A stretch of 64,000 bases of DNA from Haemonchus contortus (lineage: Eukaryota; Nematoda; Chromadorea; Rhabditida; Trichostrongylidae), in NCBI GenBank assembly GCA_000469685.2, contig LS997566.1, forward strand, positions 20,044,045 to 20,108,044, given 5' to 3'. Position numbers and translations under genes: made by a program. Below the pieces are notes generated by a model, which did not search any database, had not been told where the DNA came from, and was given only the letters and a program-made list of their open reading frames with translations. Of the stretch, positions 48,401 to 59,880 are shown piece after piece. The first letter of the stretch is position 1; the number at the start of each line of letters is the position of its first letter.

Positions 48401-50751
48401 AATTCGCTTCAGTATCTTAAACCCGCTTGAATACCGGTTGCTATTGTGAAACTGTGGGAGATAGGAGCTGGAAGAGAGGAAGGATGTCACAAAAAAGGTG
48501 GAAAGGTGAGCCGAACAAGCTTACAAGCTCTCTTAGCTTCCTTCCGAGCTTTAAGTAAGGTTTCAATTTCTTCACTTGAATAAGATCCAGTTCCCTAAAT
48601 ATGGAAGCCTCCCATGAAGTACTCAAACTCCGTTACACAACGCAGGTCTCTGGTACAGAAAATTAACTGAAACATGCTGAACACATGGTTAAGAGCATCA
48701 GAAAAATCGTAGGAAAAGGGTAGAAATGAGGTCCAATATCAGCTGTAGGGATGAAAGGCTAATATCCACGGGTTAAGTGAATCCAGTTCTAGAAGGGTTC
48801 TACAAAGACTTACATCAAGCATTTTCTAGTAATCTGCGAAATTTCGAAGCAATTTAGTGAGCCGATTACGGTTGCTAAATAAATAATTGGCATGGCAATC
48901 GTCGCATGGGATTTCAAATGAATTGGCAGCGACTAGCGACTTTAACACGATAGATAGCGTGTAATGAGGGCCCAATTGCTGCACTTACCCACTTGCTTCA
49001 CGAATTCTCTGCATCTCCAATGATTTCCTCGAAATCGAGGCTGGGAACTAATTTCAGCTTTAGTGAGGGTCAACTCAGATTTTCTAGCTTTATTCGAACT
49101 CATGGGCATGAATCTAGATCTTCGTACTACCAAAGAAATTACTCCAATAAAGACTTCGTACTGTACTGAGGGCAATGATTGAGATTCGGATGTATTCCCG
49201 AGATCTTTTTTTAACATCAGGAATTACTCAATGAAGAGACTAGGCAATACCGTTGACCATTCGCCACTTTCGTTATACGTAGAGCTTGACATGAGCAAAT
49301 CTCTTGGTCAACTGACAAAGGAATAACGCATGACAAAGGTTAGGACTTTTTAAAGTTCTATGAAGTCTCCAACAGAGAAAAGAGCCACTCGGTCCTTTAA
49401 CGAATCCAAGAAGACGCGGTGTAAACCGAAGTAACATTCGTGGTGCAGAGAGAGACGTCTATGAGAGTTCCTTTCCTTGGCCAAAACTCTGTAGAAGAGA
49501 AGAGTGCCGTATCACGTGGCCGACGAAAGATTCGAAGGCTGTCTCTGCAGCCCGTTACGGATAGATCTATCTGGCACGATTAATTAGGTAGATTGGAGAC
49601 CTCCCAGCTGCAGTTCGTCAGATAGAAAGCCCTTTAAGATATATCTTGGTACAACAGCAGCAAGTGCTTGGGCCCTTATTGTTGAAGGGATCTTTGGCCC
49701 TTTACGCTCGAAAATTGAAAAATCAGGACAAAAATTCTGGGAATATAGTGAACTTCGCCTTCAATTATGAATGATCTACGCTCGAAAGTCAAGGAGCAGG
49801 AAGTGTGAATCACAAATCACTCTGCTCAGCGGATGCTGGAATTACCTGCTTGAGAAGAGCAATACGTAGAGATTCTACGCTTGAACGCATGGCTATTATA
49901 GCTTCTTCGAATGAACGAGCACTTAGAAGTTTCCTATTAATTGCGTGCATATGCCCCATAGTACTGAAATACTTTAAACAGGGTAGAGCTCGCTTGAGGG
50001 TTGGAAAACGGAAAAATGGCCGGTTTACCCGTGATGTAGGAGGGAAAATCGAGTTCTTTGCAGTTCGCTTTTCAAAACGTTTTACTTTTACATCCCCTAC
50101 TCGGCAAAGAACTTGTTAATCGTACGATGGTTTCATATTAGTGGTGTCTCTAGGAGCGAGCATTGCTGCCTCTTGGAAGTAGTACAGATTTAATTTCAAT
50201 CCAAGCTTTGGTCATCTTCGTTTCCCCTATCCAACGGAAGATGAGAAGTTAGACCAAAAGTGTCTCTAGAAATGCGATTAAGCGCTTAATAACCACGGAA
50301 GTCACAAAAAAGGAGCTCTGGGAAGCGATTGCTAGACAATTTCGATTGCCACTCTTCTCCCCCAGTAATGTAGATTCGCCTCTGATAATCGGATTAAACG
50401 ATGGACAGCATTTCTGAGTTTCCTCGACAACACGTTGCCAGAGAACCGTGTTGTATTTTGAGGCAGGCTAATCGCAATAGGGGTAATGTAAGAAAAGCTG
50501 ATGACCGACTGCATTAAGGACGGCATGGAGAAGAGGGGCAAGAGGTTGCTTTAACTCGAAATCTGCAAAATGAAAGAAAAACGCAGAGAACAGCAAATAT
50601 CAGAGAATTTCCTTGCTGGACAGCTTCTTCCTGTACTGACGTTGGCCGTAATGAAGTTATTTGCAACTAATACCCATGCAATCCGAAACAACAGCATTTG
50701 AGAAGTATTCCTGTACATATCTTGTAAACACGCTAGGGAAATCAACGTTAG
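45487..50751 (-). CDS. Unidentified multi-exon gene (at least 12 exons)
   Basis: Exons in transcript order: 50751-50674, 50562-50510, 50467-50255, then an unresolved junction, 49963-49846, 49736-49601, 49488-49402, 49311-49251, 49040-49002, 48594-48525, 48451-48423, 48230-48164, 45741-45487 (stop 45489-45487). The first three join in phase, as do the last nine; most borders are strong (for example TTTTGCAG, TATTTCAG, TTTCTCCCAG, GTGTTTCAG). Weaker donors are at 50510 (GTCGGT), 49601 (GTCTCC) and 49002. The product is mostly helical: FTRYVQEYFSNAVVSDCM, FFVTSVVIKRLIAFLETLL, SARSFEEAIIAMRSSVESLR, PKIPSTIRAQALAAVVPRYI, NIDLIKKTALVIVQRAQEPY, and AFPLERIRAQIPSISHHQYP near the end. No signal peptide was seen; the 5' end is missing. 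I do not recognise the family; helical-repeat scaffold is only a guess. The last intron (2.4 kb) holds two SINEs and a palindromic insertion. Confidence 0.6.
46045..46590 (-). repeat. tRNA-derived SINE, copy 7, split by a palindrome
   Basis: The head at the high-coordinate end is well preserved (GCCACTTGCCACTACACCAC on +), as are the B box (GGGATTCGAACCCC at about 46522) and the body (CTCCCAGACGAGTCTGGTAC). The tail reads TTCCATTCAGAATCGTAGTG. Between body and tail a 279-bp palindrome (46099-46377) is inserted. Removing it and one copy of the flanking ATG gives a segment of exactly the same length as the uninterrupted copy 1. Confidence 0.85.
46099..46377. mobile_element. GC-rich palindromic foldback element inside SINE
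   Basis: The element starts GGCTGCTTTCATAGTCCGCC and ends with the exact complement GGCGGACTATGAAAGCAGCC. The arms continue through (GGCC)n, CGGCGCGC units, GGCAGTGCTAGCGGGGAGG and CAGTCCACGCCCCTTCGA up to a small loop around 46247. The left arm has about two additional CGGCGCGC-type units, so arms are about 140 and 118 bp. It is flanked by ATG on both sides (46096-46098 and 46378-46380), a 3-bp target duplication. No protein is encoded; ORFs across it exist only because it lacks stop codons. It lies in the last intron of the unidentified - strand gene. Confidence 0.85.
47095..47400 (+). repeat. tRNA-derived SINE, copy 8 (diverged)
   Basis: The head is disrupted (CACTTGCAAGTGGCACC), with about 100 bases of unrelated sequence before the B box AAGGGTTCGAATCCC near 47227. 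Weak body matches follow (GTTACTAAACTCGTCGAGG) and a clear tail (CACATGCGCATTCAAATTG, ATGATTCTGAATGGAAGTCG). It is the oldest-looking copy. Confidence 0.6.
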
Positions 50752-51256
50752 CTAGTAGAGAATAACACAGACAGACACAAGGCACAGATCTGAACCCACT
50801 CTAATCACAAAAAAAGAATGAAACGAGATGTGATGTTTACTTTTAGGCTGTGCAGAGATTTAACAATGCTTTATGCCGCTTACGTTTCGTACTTTAACCT
50901 CCTCGAAGCCTGGAAAGGCAAAATGGTTCGATCAGGCACTATTTCAATCTACAGAGGAAGTTCAAAGGGAGTGGACTACGAAGTCAGAAGTTGATAACTA
51001 ATTTTTAGGATGGTCGGTTTTTGCGGTCACCCCAATGGAACGAAAATCTGCATTTTTTCGTCTTCTCTTCATGTTTTTAGACCTTCAGTTCAACTCACAT
51101 AATCTACGCCCCCATCAATAGTGCATTATGAATCTGAGAGGCTTTAAAATTCTTCGTTCTATCGTACCTTTTAATAGGACCTCATTGACAGTAAGGCTCG
51201 CTTTCATTATATAATAACTGGGAGGCATTCGTTTTCAGCAATGACCTCTTTCAGAG
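50752..51256. other. Upstream flank of the unidentified gene
   Basis: On the - strand a 26-base segment (50909-50884) has a good acceptor (TTGCCTTTCCAG) and donor (AAC|GTAAGC) and may be a small upstream exon, but its phase does not match the first exon listed. Nothing else is supported. Confidence 0.3.
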
Positions 51257-51517
51257 GGGTGTGTGTCAAGTCGTGCGTCCGAGGGCGCGCGCGGCAAAGT
51301 GCGCGGCGAAGTTCGTGGCGAATTGGGAGGACTCCGGCGCCTATACTTGGGGCCCAAATCTGAAGTAGGGTAGATTAGTAAGGTCATCTGACCCTACTAT
51401 TCTACTGTACTTCAAAATTGGGCCAAAATAATAGGCGCCAAAGTCGTCAGAATAAGTGTGAATTTCGCCGCGCAACTTGCCGCGCTCGCCCTCGGACGCA
51501 CGACTTGACCGTCCCCC
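51257..51517. mobile_element. Mutator-like MITE 1
   Basis: A 261-bp element with long imperfect inverted repeats: the left arm GTCAAGTCGTGCGTCCGAGG matches the right arm CCTCGGACGCACGACTTGAC exactly, and the arms go on through GCGCGGCGAA-type sequence. It is flanked by a 9-bp direct repeat, CTTTCAGAG (51248-51256 and 51518-51526). A 9-bp target duplication with long arms is the usual signature of Mutator-like elements. No coding capacity. Confidence 0.8.
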
Positions 51518-51844
51518 CTTTCAGAGTAGAGCGTTGTTCGTAGAACTCGCACTTTGAGCGAGTGAGCGGAGAGCAGAGACAGGTGTGTGCACGCAAAAGT
51601 TGAAGTCATGAGCTAATATGTATGTGGTAATATATTCGAACATATTCTTGAACGGCAAGAAGAGACAAAAGTATGGTGGCTGTATCAGACCCCCTGCGGA
51701 TGCTTTTGTGAAGTTAGACCTGATATCAACATGACCAGGCGGCCACGCACGCTATCGCGTGCACTAGGGGCTCTAGCTATGAGAGACGGAGCCACATGAG
51801 CTGATTTTCATTACAGAACTTTAATGGATTTATGAGTTTTCGCC

Positions 51845-52230
51845 CAAACCCTGATCCCTGTGGGCGGAGTCTGGTCCTGCCACCCACCATAAGTGTTCTT
51901 ATCCTGTCGCCTGTGCTCCTACAAAATTTGAACGCTCCAGTTCCACTGGGACAAAATCTATGATATTCCGCTCGAACCCCGCCCCCTAAGGGCGGAGTCT
52001 GGTCCTGCCACCCACCATAAGTGTTCTTATCCTGTCGCCTGTGCTCCTACAAAATTTGAACGCTCCAATTCCACTGGGACAAAATCAATGTTATTCCGCT
52101 CGAACTCCGCCCCCTATGGGCGCAGTCTGGTCCTGACACCCACCATAAGTGTTCCCATCCCGCCGCCTATACTCCTTCCAACTTTGAACTTTCTAGGCCT
52201 ACGGGGACAGAAGTTACGATTTTCCAAAAT
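51845..52230 (+). repeat. 128-bp tandem repeat, three units
   Basis: GGGCGGAGTCTGGTCCTGCC occurs at 51862 and 51990 and, slightly changed, at 52118, a spacing of exactly 128 bp. Units also share CACCCACCATAAGTGTTC, GTGCTCCTACAAAATTTGAA and CGCTCCA-TTCCACTGGGAC. Units 1 and 2 are nearly identical; unit 3 is diverged. Related fragments follow at about 52262 and 52400, and TTTGAACGCTCCAG recurs at 55040. CAGACAGACAGAACGGCAGA near 52541 looks like a retroelement tail. Confidence 0.75.
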
Positions 52231-54645
52231 GTTATCATAAAGCATTGCATTTTTGGAGAACGCCCCGCCCATGGGGGGTGAGTCTCGTTCGATATAACTT
52301 ACCAATGCACACCTCTAGCCACCGTCTCACCCCAGTTTTGAAGCCGTCTCGTGACTGAATTTGGAACGTGGTTCTCAATACAGCACATTTCAATGCACGC
52401 CACGCCCACCGTGGGCGAGGCTCCGACAAGCCGATGTGTGCTTTATACTTCTCGGGACATGGTCCACCAATCCCACGCTTGACCCGGTCTCTCCAGGCAG
52501 ATCTAAAGAAATTAAGGAGTTTCGTGACAGACATATGACAGACAGACAGAACGGCAGACAGACAGAAGACAGGCAGTGCTTTATAGTGAGTAGGATCTTT
52601 GAAACGCTCAATGTCCACCTCAGCTTGAAGTGCTTGCTTATAGTGAGCGTTTTAGTCACTCGGACCACCAAATTCCCTGCACAAAAGAATTCCTGCTTCG
52701 GAATCTAATTAGTTTCTCATAAAAGCTAGGTGTATAAACGTAGAGTAATGCAGAATATTTCTACAAAAGGCCTGGATCAACACTGGTAGCTTTTGGCCTA
52801 ACGAAAAGTGGCCGTCGGTGAAAAGGCAAGACATAACTATAAAAGCGCGATTCCAGCAGAGACTCACTGCACGACCATCTCTACTCACTTCGAGCTTCTT
52901 GGGGCTGAAAATTGCAATGTGTGCATTTCCTTCAGAGATCCTACAGAGTAAGTGATGTACACAGGTGCGCAATGAGTTTGTAGTGATATACGTACTCCAG
53001 TTCAGGTAGGAACCGAATTATTTCAGAATCCTTCCCTTGTTAGATTGGTTCGGAATGTGGTGACTGAACAATGTGGTGCGGAGTCAACGTTCTCACCATC
53101 AGTAGAAAACAAGGACACAGTTAGATGTACTATTTTCTCAAGACCTGCACATAAACTGAATATTTGTCGATATGAAGCCCACTTCCAAAACAGCTCTTTG
53201 ATTTTTCAACATCAACACGTTCCCGATATGAAGGTTCTTGTAAAGCCTCAGCCAAGAAGTTATAACTCTTTATTCGTTCAACGTTTCGGCTTGTCGCCTT
53301 TGTCGCAGCCTGTAGGCCGAAATATTCGAAATTCATCCATGTTGAACACCAGTTCAGACTTCAATTTAGCCCAAGTATAACCTACAGATATCTAAAACAG
53401 TCTCATAAGTCGCAACTGGGAACCCATCATGGATGTAGAGATGACCTGTAGACCACCATTCTGCCTATTTTTGGCTTCCAGGCTCTGGCGAAGGCGACAA
53501 CGCCGAAACGCTGTTTATAGGGTGTTGTAACATTGGCTGAGGCTTCACAAGTCGTCTTCTTTGCTTTTGAGCCTAACACCTTCAGAACTGTTTTGTGGTA
53601 GTCTGAAATACGACCAAGCCAATCCCACATATGGATTGGACTCTGAGCGAGTTAGCTGGAACGTCCGCTACCATTGAGTTTATTAGATCAATCTCCGACG
53701 CTTGGTCAAAACTTGCAACAGGGGCTACTTTGTCAATGCCGAGATTGATTGAGATTCTATCATAGAGTGTTTATCTACATCTTCTACTTGGATCTCTTAG
53801 ACGGCCATACTCAGTCTACCTGCCTACAAACTACCTGATTCAGAGATGGATATGTCATTCCTTCGGCTCAACATTCCCGAATTCGACATGCTATCAGGTC
53901 GAAGTAATATTTTTACAGCACACAGTTTCGATAAGATTAGCTAAAACATCAAGGGCCTTCCACCAGTACGACAAAGCACTGGCTTAGTTCTTCATGCGCT
54001 ACCTGTCGGAATGCAATGTGCCCACGTCGTGAGAAACTAGCAAGACTGTTAAAAAGAGAAAATTCAGACGAAGCAGGCACCCACCGCTAGATCTGTCTGT
54101 TGCCTGTAATCCGTAAACTTTTCACATAGATCATCCTCAACGGGATTGGTAGAATATAGGAATCCATTATATCTTACGTTCATCTATTCGAAGGAATCCT
54201 CTGCTGCCATCAGGACAGAAACAGTAATTGAAGCTCTTGACAACCAGGGTCTTCTACTCAATAAGGGTGCTTAGTTAGCTCTTCAACAACTTCGCAATTA
54301 GGATCCTGTCTGTCTACAAGGAGCTCAAAGTCAATGTGAAGAGAGATGTTAGAAGTAGCAATATCTTTTCGCCCGAACTTTTGATTATCACCCTCTCGGA
54401 TCATGCGCTATTTGGAGAGGGAACACGTAGGAGTTGAGGTCGATGTGGCTGTTTACAACACCTCCACTTTGCAGATGGCATCGCGCTCACTCGATGACAA
54501 GACGGATGAACATAAAGAAAGCAATATTTTGAAACACTCATCAGTTGTTATCCTCTACTCTCATCAACTTCTCTTCCCATTCTGTCATACTCCACTTCGC
54601 CTAACAAAGTGCGAAGGTCCTGTTACCAAAACAACTAGCGGTTAT
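52231..54645. other. Intergenic region, degraded repeats
   Basis: No gene supported. Frames at 52235-52708 overlie degraded units of the tandem repeat. Around 53286-53510 two stretches (ACGTTTCGGCTTGTCGCCTT and AGGCGACAACGCCGAAACG) form an inverted pair about 200 bp apart, perhaps remnants of an element. Confidence 0.35.
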
Positions 54646-54935
54646 GGAGAACGTCCGTTGCGCGTGTCCGTCGAAAGTAGGTCATCCCGCCCACTTCGTG
54701 CGCGGCGCACCCCACTGAAGTCTCGGGAAGACATTACAGTACCACCAAGTGTCATTGGAGCGAATGATTTGCATTTTGTCGTGTTACCTTATCTTTTGGC
54801 TGGATGCCGTAGACCAAGCGCAATTCGTATGCCCCACTGACAAATGCGAGTTTGTCAAAGATCGCGGCTGATCCGCCGCATGCGACGGCTGCGGCATGAC
54901 CTAGTTTCGACGGACACGCGCAACGAAGCGCACCC
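54646..54935. mobile_element. Mutator-like MITE 2
   Basis: A 290-bp element. GTTGCGCGTGTCCGTCGAAA (left, 54657) is matched by TTTCGACGGACACGCGCAAC (right, ends about 54924); both arms extend a further 11 less-conserved bases to the edges. It is flanked by a 9-bp direct repeat AGCGGTTAT (54637-54645 and 54936-54944), the Mutator-like target size. The arm sequence differs from MITE 1, so it is a second family. An ORF crossing 54403-54840 is incidental. Confidence 0.8.
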
Positions 54936-55249
54936 AGCGGTTATTGCCTTTTATTGCGCGTGATCGGCGTTTATCGATTGTTACATTCCTAGTTACTTGT
55001 CGTTAGCATCGCCGCCCTGCTGCTTGTATTACTTTACAATTTGAACGCTCCAGGTTTTTAGGAACAGGAATTAAGGGTTCACTGGCCTGATCAAATCCAC
55101 ATCCATGCACACATACACACTTACACGCATGTATGATATATATGCACATAAGTCATTGAACAACAACCAAACACAGAAATTGTGTATAGAGTATAGACCA
55201 ACAATGGCCCGAACTGAATATAAAATCGCCCACTCGCATTTCGCATGGG

Positions 55250-55925
55250 TTAAAGGCGCATTCACGATAAAAACGGTTTCTGAGTTCCCCCTCTAGGAAT
55301 ACCCAGTAGCTCCCAAGGGTAACAGGAAGGACGCTGTCGGGTCCAAAAACTCATCAGTGGGAGCCCCGCCCGGACTCCGTGCCCGTCGACCGATCGTGTG
55401 TAAGATGAGTAAGATGAGTGTGGAGGCAATACGGATTGCAATATTCGCGCCAGGACCCACACGTTCAGCACGCAATCAGCTGATCGCCGAGTGAGGCGAT
55501 GTTTTCGTCCCATGTTATTATTCTCTGTTATTCTTTTAGGTGCTGCGATCCTTTGTCTAGTTTTCTACCGCAAAAGGATAGAAAAAGTGGGCTGTTTTTA
55601 GTGGTGATGGTGTTTTTAGCTTATGCTTACAAGTGAATAAATTTTAGAAGGCGTTTTTGCTTACTTCAGTCAGCTGTTCGCACCCGGATCCATACGTTCG
55701 CAACACTCACATTGCACAGCTCGTCCAAATACCTCTCCTACTTCATTTTTCTGGTTTCATTCTCGTGCAGTCCCCTTTCTAACGGTTTTTTCGGAGCCTT
55801 TTATCTCACTTTGGAGTCACCGATTCCCGCACTTTCTTCGCCTTTATCGCTCTGTTTTCCATCTTCTCTTTCATTTACCGTTATACTCTGGATAACCCAA
55901 AATTACCGTGAACTGTGCCTTTGAA
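55250..55925 (+). mobile_element. TTAA-type MITE, 676 bp
   Basis: The left end TTAAAGGCGCATTCACGATA (55250) is the inverted match of the right end TACCGTGAACTGTGCCTTTG (ends about 55925). The interior has AGCTCGTCCAAATACCTCTC near the right, shared with the copy in tropomodulin intron 5. TTAA or a one-base variant at each edge suggests piggyBac-type insertion. No transposase frame is visible. Confidence 0.55.
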
Positions 55926-56186
55926 GCGATTGTCAAGCGCCGGATTTCTCGAATGTGCAAGTCCCTTATATGTGATAGACCGAGATAGACTTAATTTATC
56001 ATTCAACCTGCCTCATCATTAGTTTTGTTTGATGAGCTCCTTAATATACTTCATTTCCATACGTGTTTACAGCGAAATATTTCAAACATCAGTATAATGC
56101 CATCATGCTTGTGATGAATCCTGTATTCACTGATTTAACTCAGTGCAAAATCGTGTCGAGATAAACGAAGGCTCCCATATTTTCAC

Positions 56187-59100
56187 TCAGTGGGCTGGCT
56201 TGTTCGTAACGTGGACGAAATAGCCTTTGGCTGTCTCCTGTGACGTCTCCGGGACGCAGCATGTATACCTGGAAAAGAAGCATTCAGAACTTTTTAGAAC
56301 AGAGTCCATAGAGCCGCGGACTTCTTAACGCATACTTCGCGATCCACTTGGTTACAACATCCGTTCCAGAATGAGTGATTTTATTGATCGACTCAAGGAC
56401 CTGAAAAACAATACATACTGATCGATAGAGCAGGGGCGAACTTGGCTCAGATCACAAACTTACGTCCTCACTGAAAACCCAATTCTTGGGATCATCATGC
56501 GTTGCCAGCTGAATGCCATTTGCCTCAGCATATATGAACAACTCCGATGGTACCTGAAATTGAAGCTTTCCCTGAGAGCATCAGGATCACCATACCCGTT
56601 TTATTGGACCCTTCAACAGCGGACCGCGAGGGTAAGAGGTACGATTCGAAAAAGAGCTCCTATTTTCGAGTCTATCCGACTGACAATTCGAATATATAAT
56701 CTTCAAAACTTCTGCAGGATCAGTAGATTACCGTTCGGGTACATGTCAAGCATCCATGATGTCATTAGGATCCCAAATAACAGTGTAATACATTGCTGGC
56801 CCACCCTGCTCTTCTAAACGGACTATTTACCTTACCATTGGCCATTCTAATCTTGAAAATTCCACTGATGGTTGTATGTGCGCTTGCTTATGAAATGCTT
56901 ATTTCACAATTCAGAGGATTGGATGGCTTGCGCTCAGATTGTGAGAATCAGTGAAAAAAGCACAGAATTATTGGGCGCTTCATCATATGCTAAGAAGATC
57001 TTTAAGGGAACTCAAATGTGTGGCGTATTTCAAAAACACAAAACGATGCTTGCCGTTATACATATCTTCAATTCCTCCGTTCTAAAAATTCAGCTGAAAA
57101 GCCTAATGGGAAGTTGTTCACCTCACAGCTTATCATAGCGTCGAAACTGTAATGTTGTATCGCCGGTTTATGCCGCTTCGCATCTTGACAGAGCAATCGC
57201 AACCGGTTGACGTCGAGATCAGAAACTCCTAAATTGTTTTGAAATTTTTCATGCGTAAATCTTCCTGAGGTCACTTTGTCTCAAGTAAGTTCACTTACAA
57301 TTAGAGCGTTGATTTTCGACAAAAAAGGTGTGTCAAGATGTAAATCCCACTCATGGAGCTGATTAAATTATTTTAGAAAATTCTTAAATCACCAAGGCCC
57401 GACAACAGAGGAGCTTAATCACTATCGCAGAAAAACAGTGGGGTGCGAAGTTTCACAGGGCTTGAGTACACTACATTAACTACAGTAGCCGTGCTAACCC
57501 AATCGCCCAATTCTCAGGTGCAGTGTTATGTGTGTATGGAATCAGATATCTACGGATGTAATCTACTACAGCCAGGGTGCAGAGGGCTGCAAAGGCAGGA
57601 TTCTACGGAAATTGGTTCCACCTAGCGTGGAAACCCCTTATTTAGCTGGGTCCGAATGATGTTGACATGATGTGGTGTGGGAGATTTGCTCGGGAAACTT
57701 AGCCTGCTCATATATTGTGTGAATAAAAAGCTCGTGGAACTTCATTGCGGCTGTTTAATGAACGCTTATACCTACTGCCCACACCAGCGAGTTTCATTTC
57801 AACTTCTTCATATAGAGATGTACCTCTGTATGGTGTAATTGAGCGTAGGGTAACTACGGATAACGAGGAACCTACCAATTGAGCGGACGAAGCCCTTGTC
57901 AACCAAATCCTCAGCGGCGGCCCATACTGGTCGCACTTGTTGCATCCATGCACTATCGCTCAAATACTAAATAAAATACAAAATTAATAGAAAAGACTTC
58001 ATCAATTTGTATTAGAACCGTTCAAGAGAAATTAATTTTCGATTTTGTCCGTTGTTCACGAAATTTTTTCGATCGTACGTGGTCATCTCATCTTAAAGAC
58101 TGATACAGTTTTCTTAATGAAAGAATCTAAGAGATGTACCATGGATTCGGCGAACGGGAATGCAATTATTAGCTCGGATATTGCTTTGATATGAAGCGTG
58201 TTGCGGGCGATGCGTACGGCATCCTCAATGTAGTCAGGGAGCATTGCAGACAAGCATACCTAAAACAGACATTCTGGTTATCGAGATTGGTTCGATTAAA
58301 AGATCCCGAATTCCAGCAACCTTCAAGATGCATCTGACTTCCTTATTCGGTTTCGATGGCACTCTTGTGCTGGGCGTGTAAACTCTGTCAGTCATACTGA
58401 ACGGTGTGTCATTTTTTGCCAAATAATTGATCGCAGAAGGAAGTTCATCAGAAAACTTTGTCGAAGAACTGAGTTTGCGCTGAGGTCTTGGCAACTGAAA
58501 AGGCAACTGAAAAGTGATTTCAAAGTGAAAATGCGAGTAAACCTCAAAAAACATTGAAAAAAAAAAGTCGCCCATTTTGGTTTCAATGTACAATAGTTAA
58601 TGTACATGATTACCAGAAGGACTGATAAGGCACAAATGTGAACCGCTCAATCTCCCAACAGTTCCGGTTCAACCCCTATGTTGGAAGTCTAACTTTTACA
58701 GTTTTATAGTATGGAGAGGACTTGAAGATACCACACATCTTGAGTCAAAGCCTATATTAACACAGAAAATACTGAAGGAGTACGTGTAATATTTTGAGAC
58801 CTCGTAAACGGTAATCTAGGAAAATAAATGATTAAGATTTCTGAGCGTTTCTAGAACTACTACATAACTGATTATTAAAATTTATGATTATGGTTTCCAT
58901 AGCTTCCGAAAAAATTTCAAGGATATATGTTCCACAACAATTCTTGCACGGAAAATAGAGCAGAAAATGATAGGTTCTTTGAGTGTCCCTGACGCCAAAC
59001 CCTAACATCCCTCCCAGCCTAGGTCAGCCAAAAAATACACTGACCGGATGTCTGGGACGAGACCGTCCAGCTGCTACAGATCATGTTTGGTAGGAATTCT

Positions 59101-59830
59101 TTGGACATAAATTATGAACTTTCCTAGAGCAACTTGTTTCTATCAAAATAAAGTTCCCAGCAGAATAACCTCCTGTGTTGCCGAGCACTTTCAGCCATTC
59201 TGGTAGTTATTCGAGCCCTTCTTTTCGGAAAATTTAAGGACTGTGCATGAGTGCGTTTGTTGCTGCTGTTCTAAACTGACCGATCTACATATTGCTAACC
59301 AAGTAGGTGTGTTTCAAGGTTCAAAACGAAAATAGATTGAAGGCGCTGGATGCCTAGAAATCAGCATTAGGATTGTTCACACATAATTTTTAATAGAATC
59401 TCCTGTTATGTCATTATTGCCACCAAGTGGCGAGAATCACAATTAGTGGAAAGATTACTTCTATTTCTGTAACCCATGTCCATTTCTGTGAAACACGTTC
59501 TGGCCACTAGAAACTGTTACTCTTTGACCGTTAAGTGTCAGCTGATAGGCCTTTCCTGCAGAATACACTCTTTTCAAGACTAAAGTTTTTAATATTTTTC
59601 GTTGGAAGTATAAAAAATTGAAAATTCATCGTGCAGCACATCAAAAGGGAAATCCCGCTATTTTTGAAGAATTTGAGAATGAAAAAGTGAGGTCGAATTC
59701 GAAGTTCAATGGTGTTCGATCAACCACGAAGTATGGTTATCAGATATAAAATGATGTAACAAACCGCTGAATAGTCCAACAAATTGCCAGTGTGAAGAGT
59801 GCAGTAGCTGCCAGGGTCTCTCAAAGGCAT
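56187..59830 (-). CDS. gclm: Glutamate-cysteine ligase modifier subunit (8 exons)
   Basis: GCLM binds the catalytic subunit of glutamate-cysteine ligase, the first and limiting enzyme of glutathione synthesis in the cytosol, and improves its affinity for glutamate and its tolerance of glutathione. Exons in transcript order: 59830-59765, 58494-58321, 58259-58140, 57966-57876, 57228-57122, 56553-56464, 56400-56336, 56268-56187. All junctions are GT-AG and in phase, giving 264 residues (human 274). Family landmarks: LHTGNLL (12-18), the predicted aldo-keto-reductase-like core with VRSIGVSDLD (147-156; human VAIGTSDLD), IQLATHDDP (200-208; human IQLLTHNDP) and a C-terminal TKWIAKYTCCVPETSQETAK corresponding to human WLLRYSVIVKSRGIIKSKGY. 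Three introns are 61-67 bp. The start is the only ATG near the conserved LHTGN block, 38 bases after a TTTTCAG acceptor. Confidence 0.93.
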
Positions 59831-59880
59831 ATCAGCGGAACTTCGAGTTCTAATTATAGCAGACCGTTCTGAAAACGGGA
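59831..59880 (-). promoter_or_regulatory. GCLM 5' leader and probable trans-splice acceptor
   Basis: On the - strand CATCCCGTTTTCAG (ending at 59869) is followed by a 38-base leader and the GCLM ATG. A strong acceptor with no visible upstream exon fits spliced-leader addition. A non-coding first exon further upstream is the alternative. Confidence 0.45.

Noticed and set aside
49330..49488. Alternative frame of one exon (VLAKERNSHRRLSLHHECYF)
   Set aside because: It is open but its phase does not fit the exons on either side, whereas the FWPRKGTLIDVSLCTT frame fits both.
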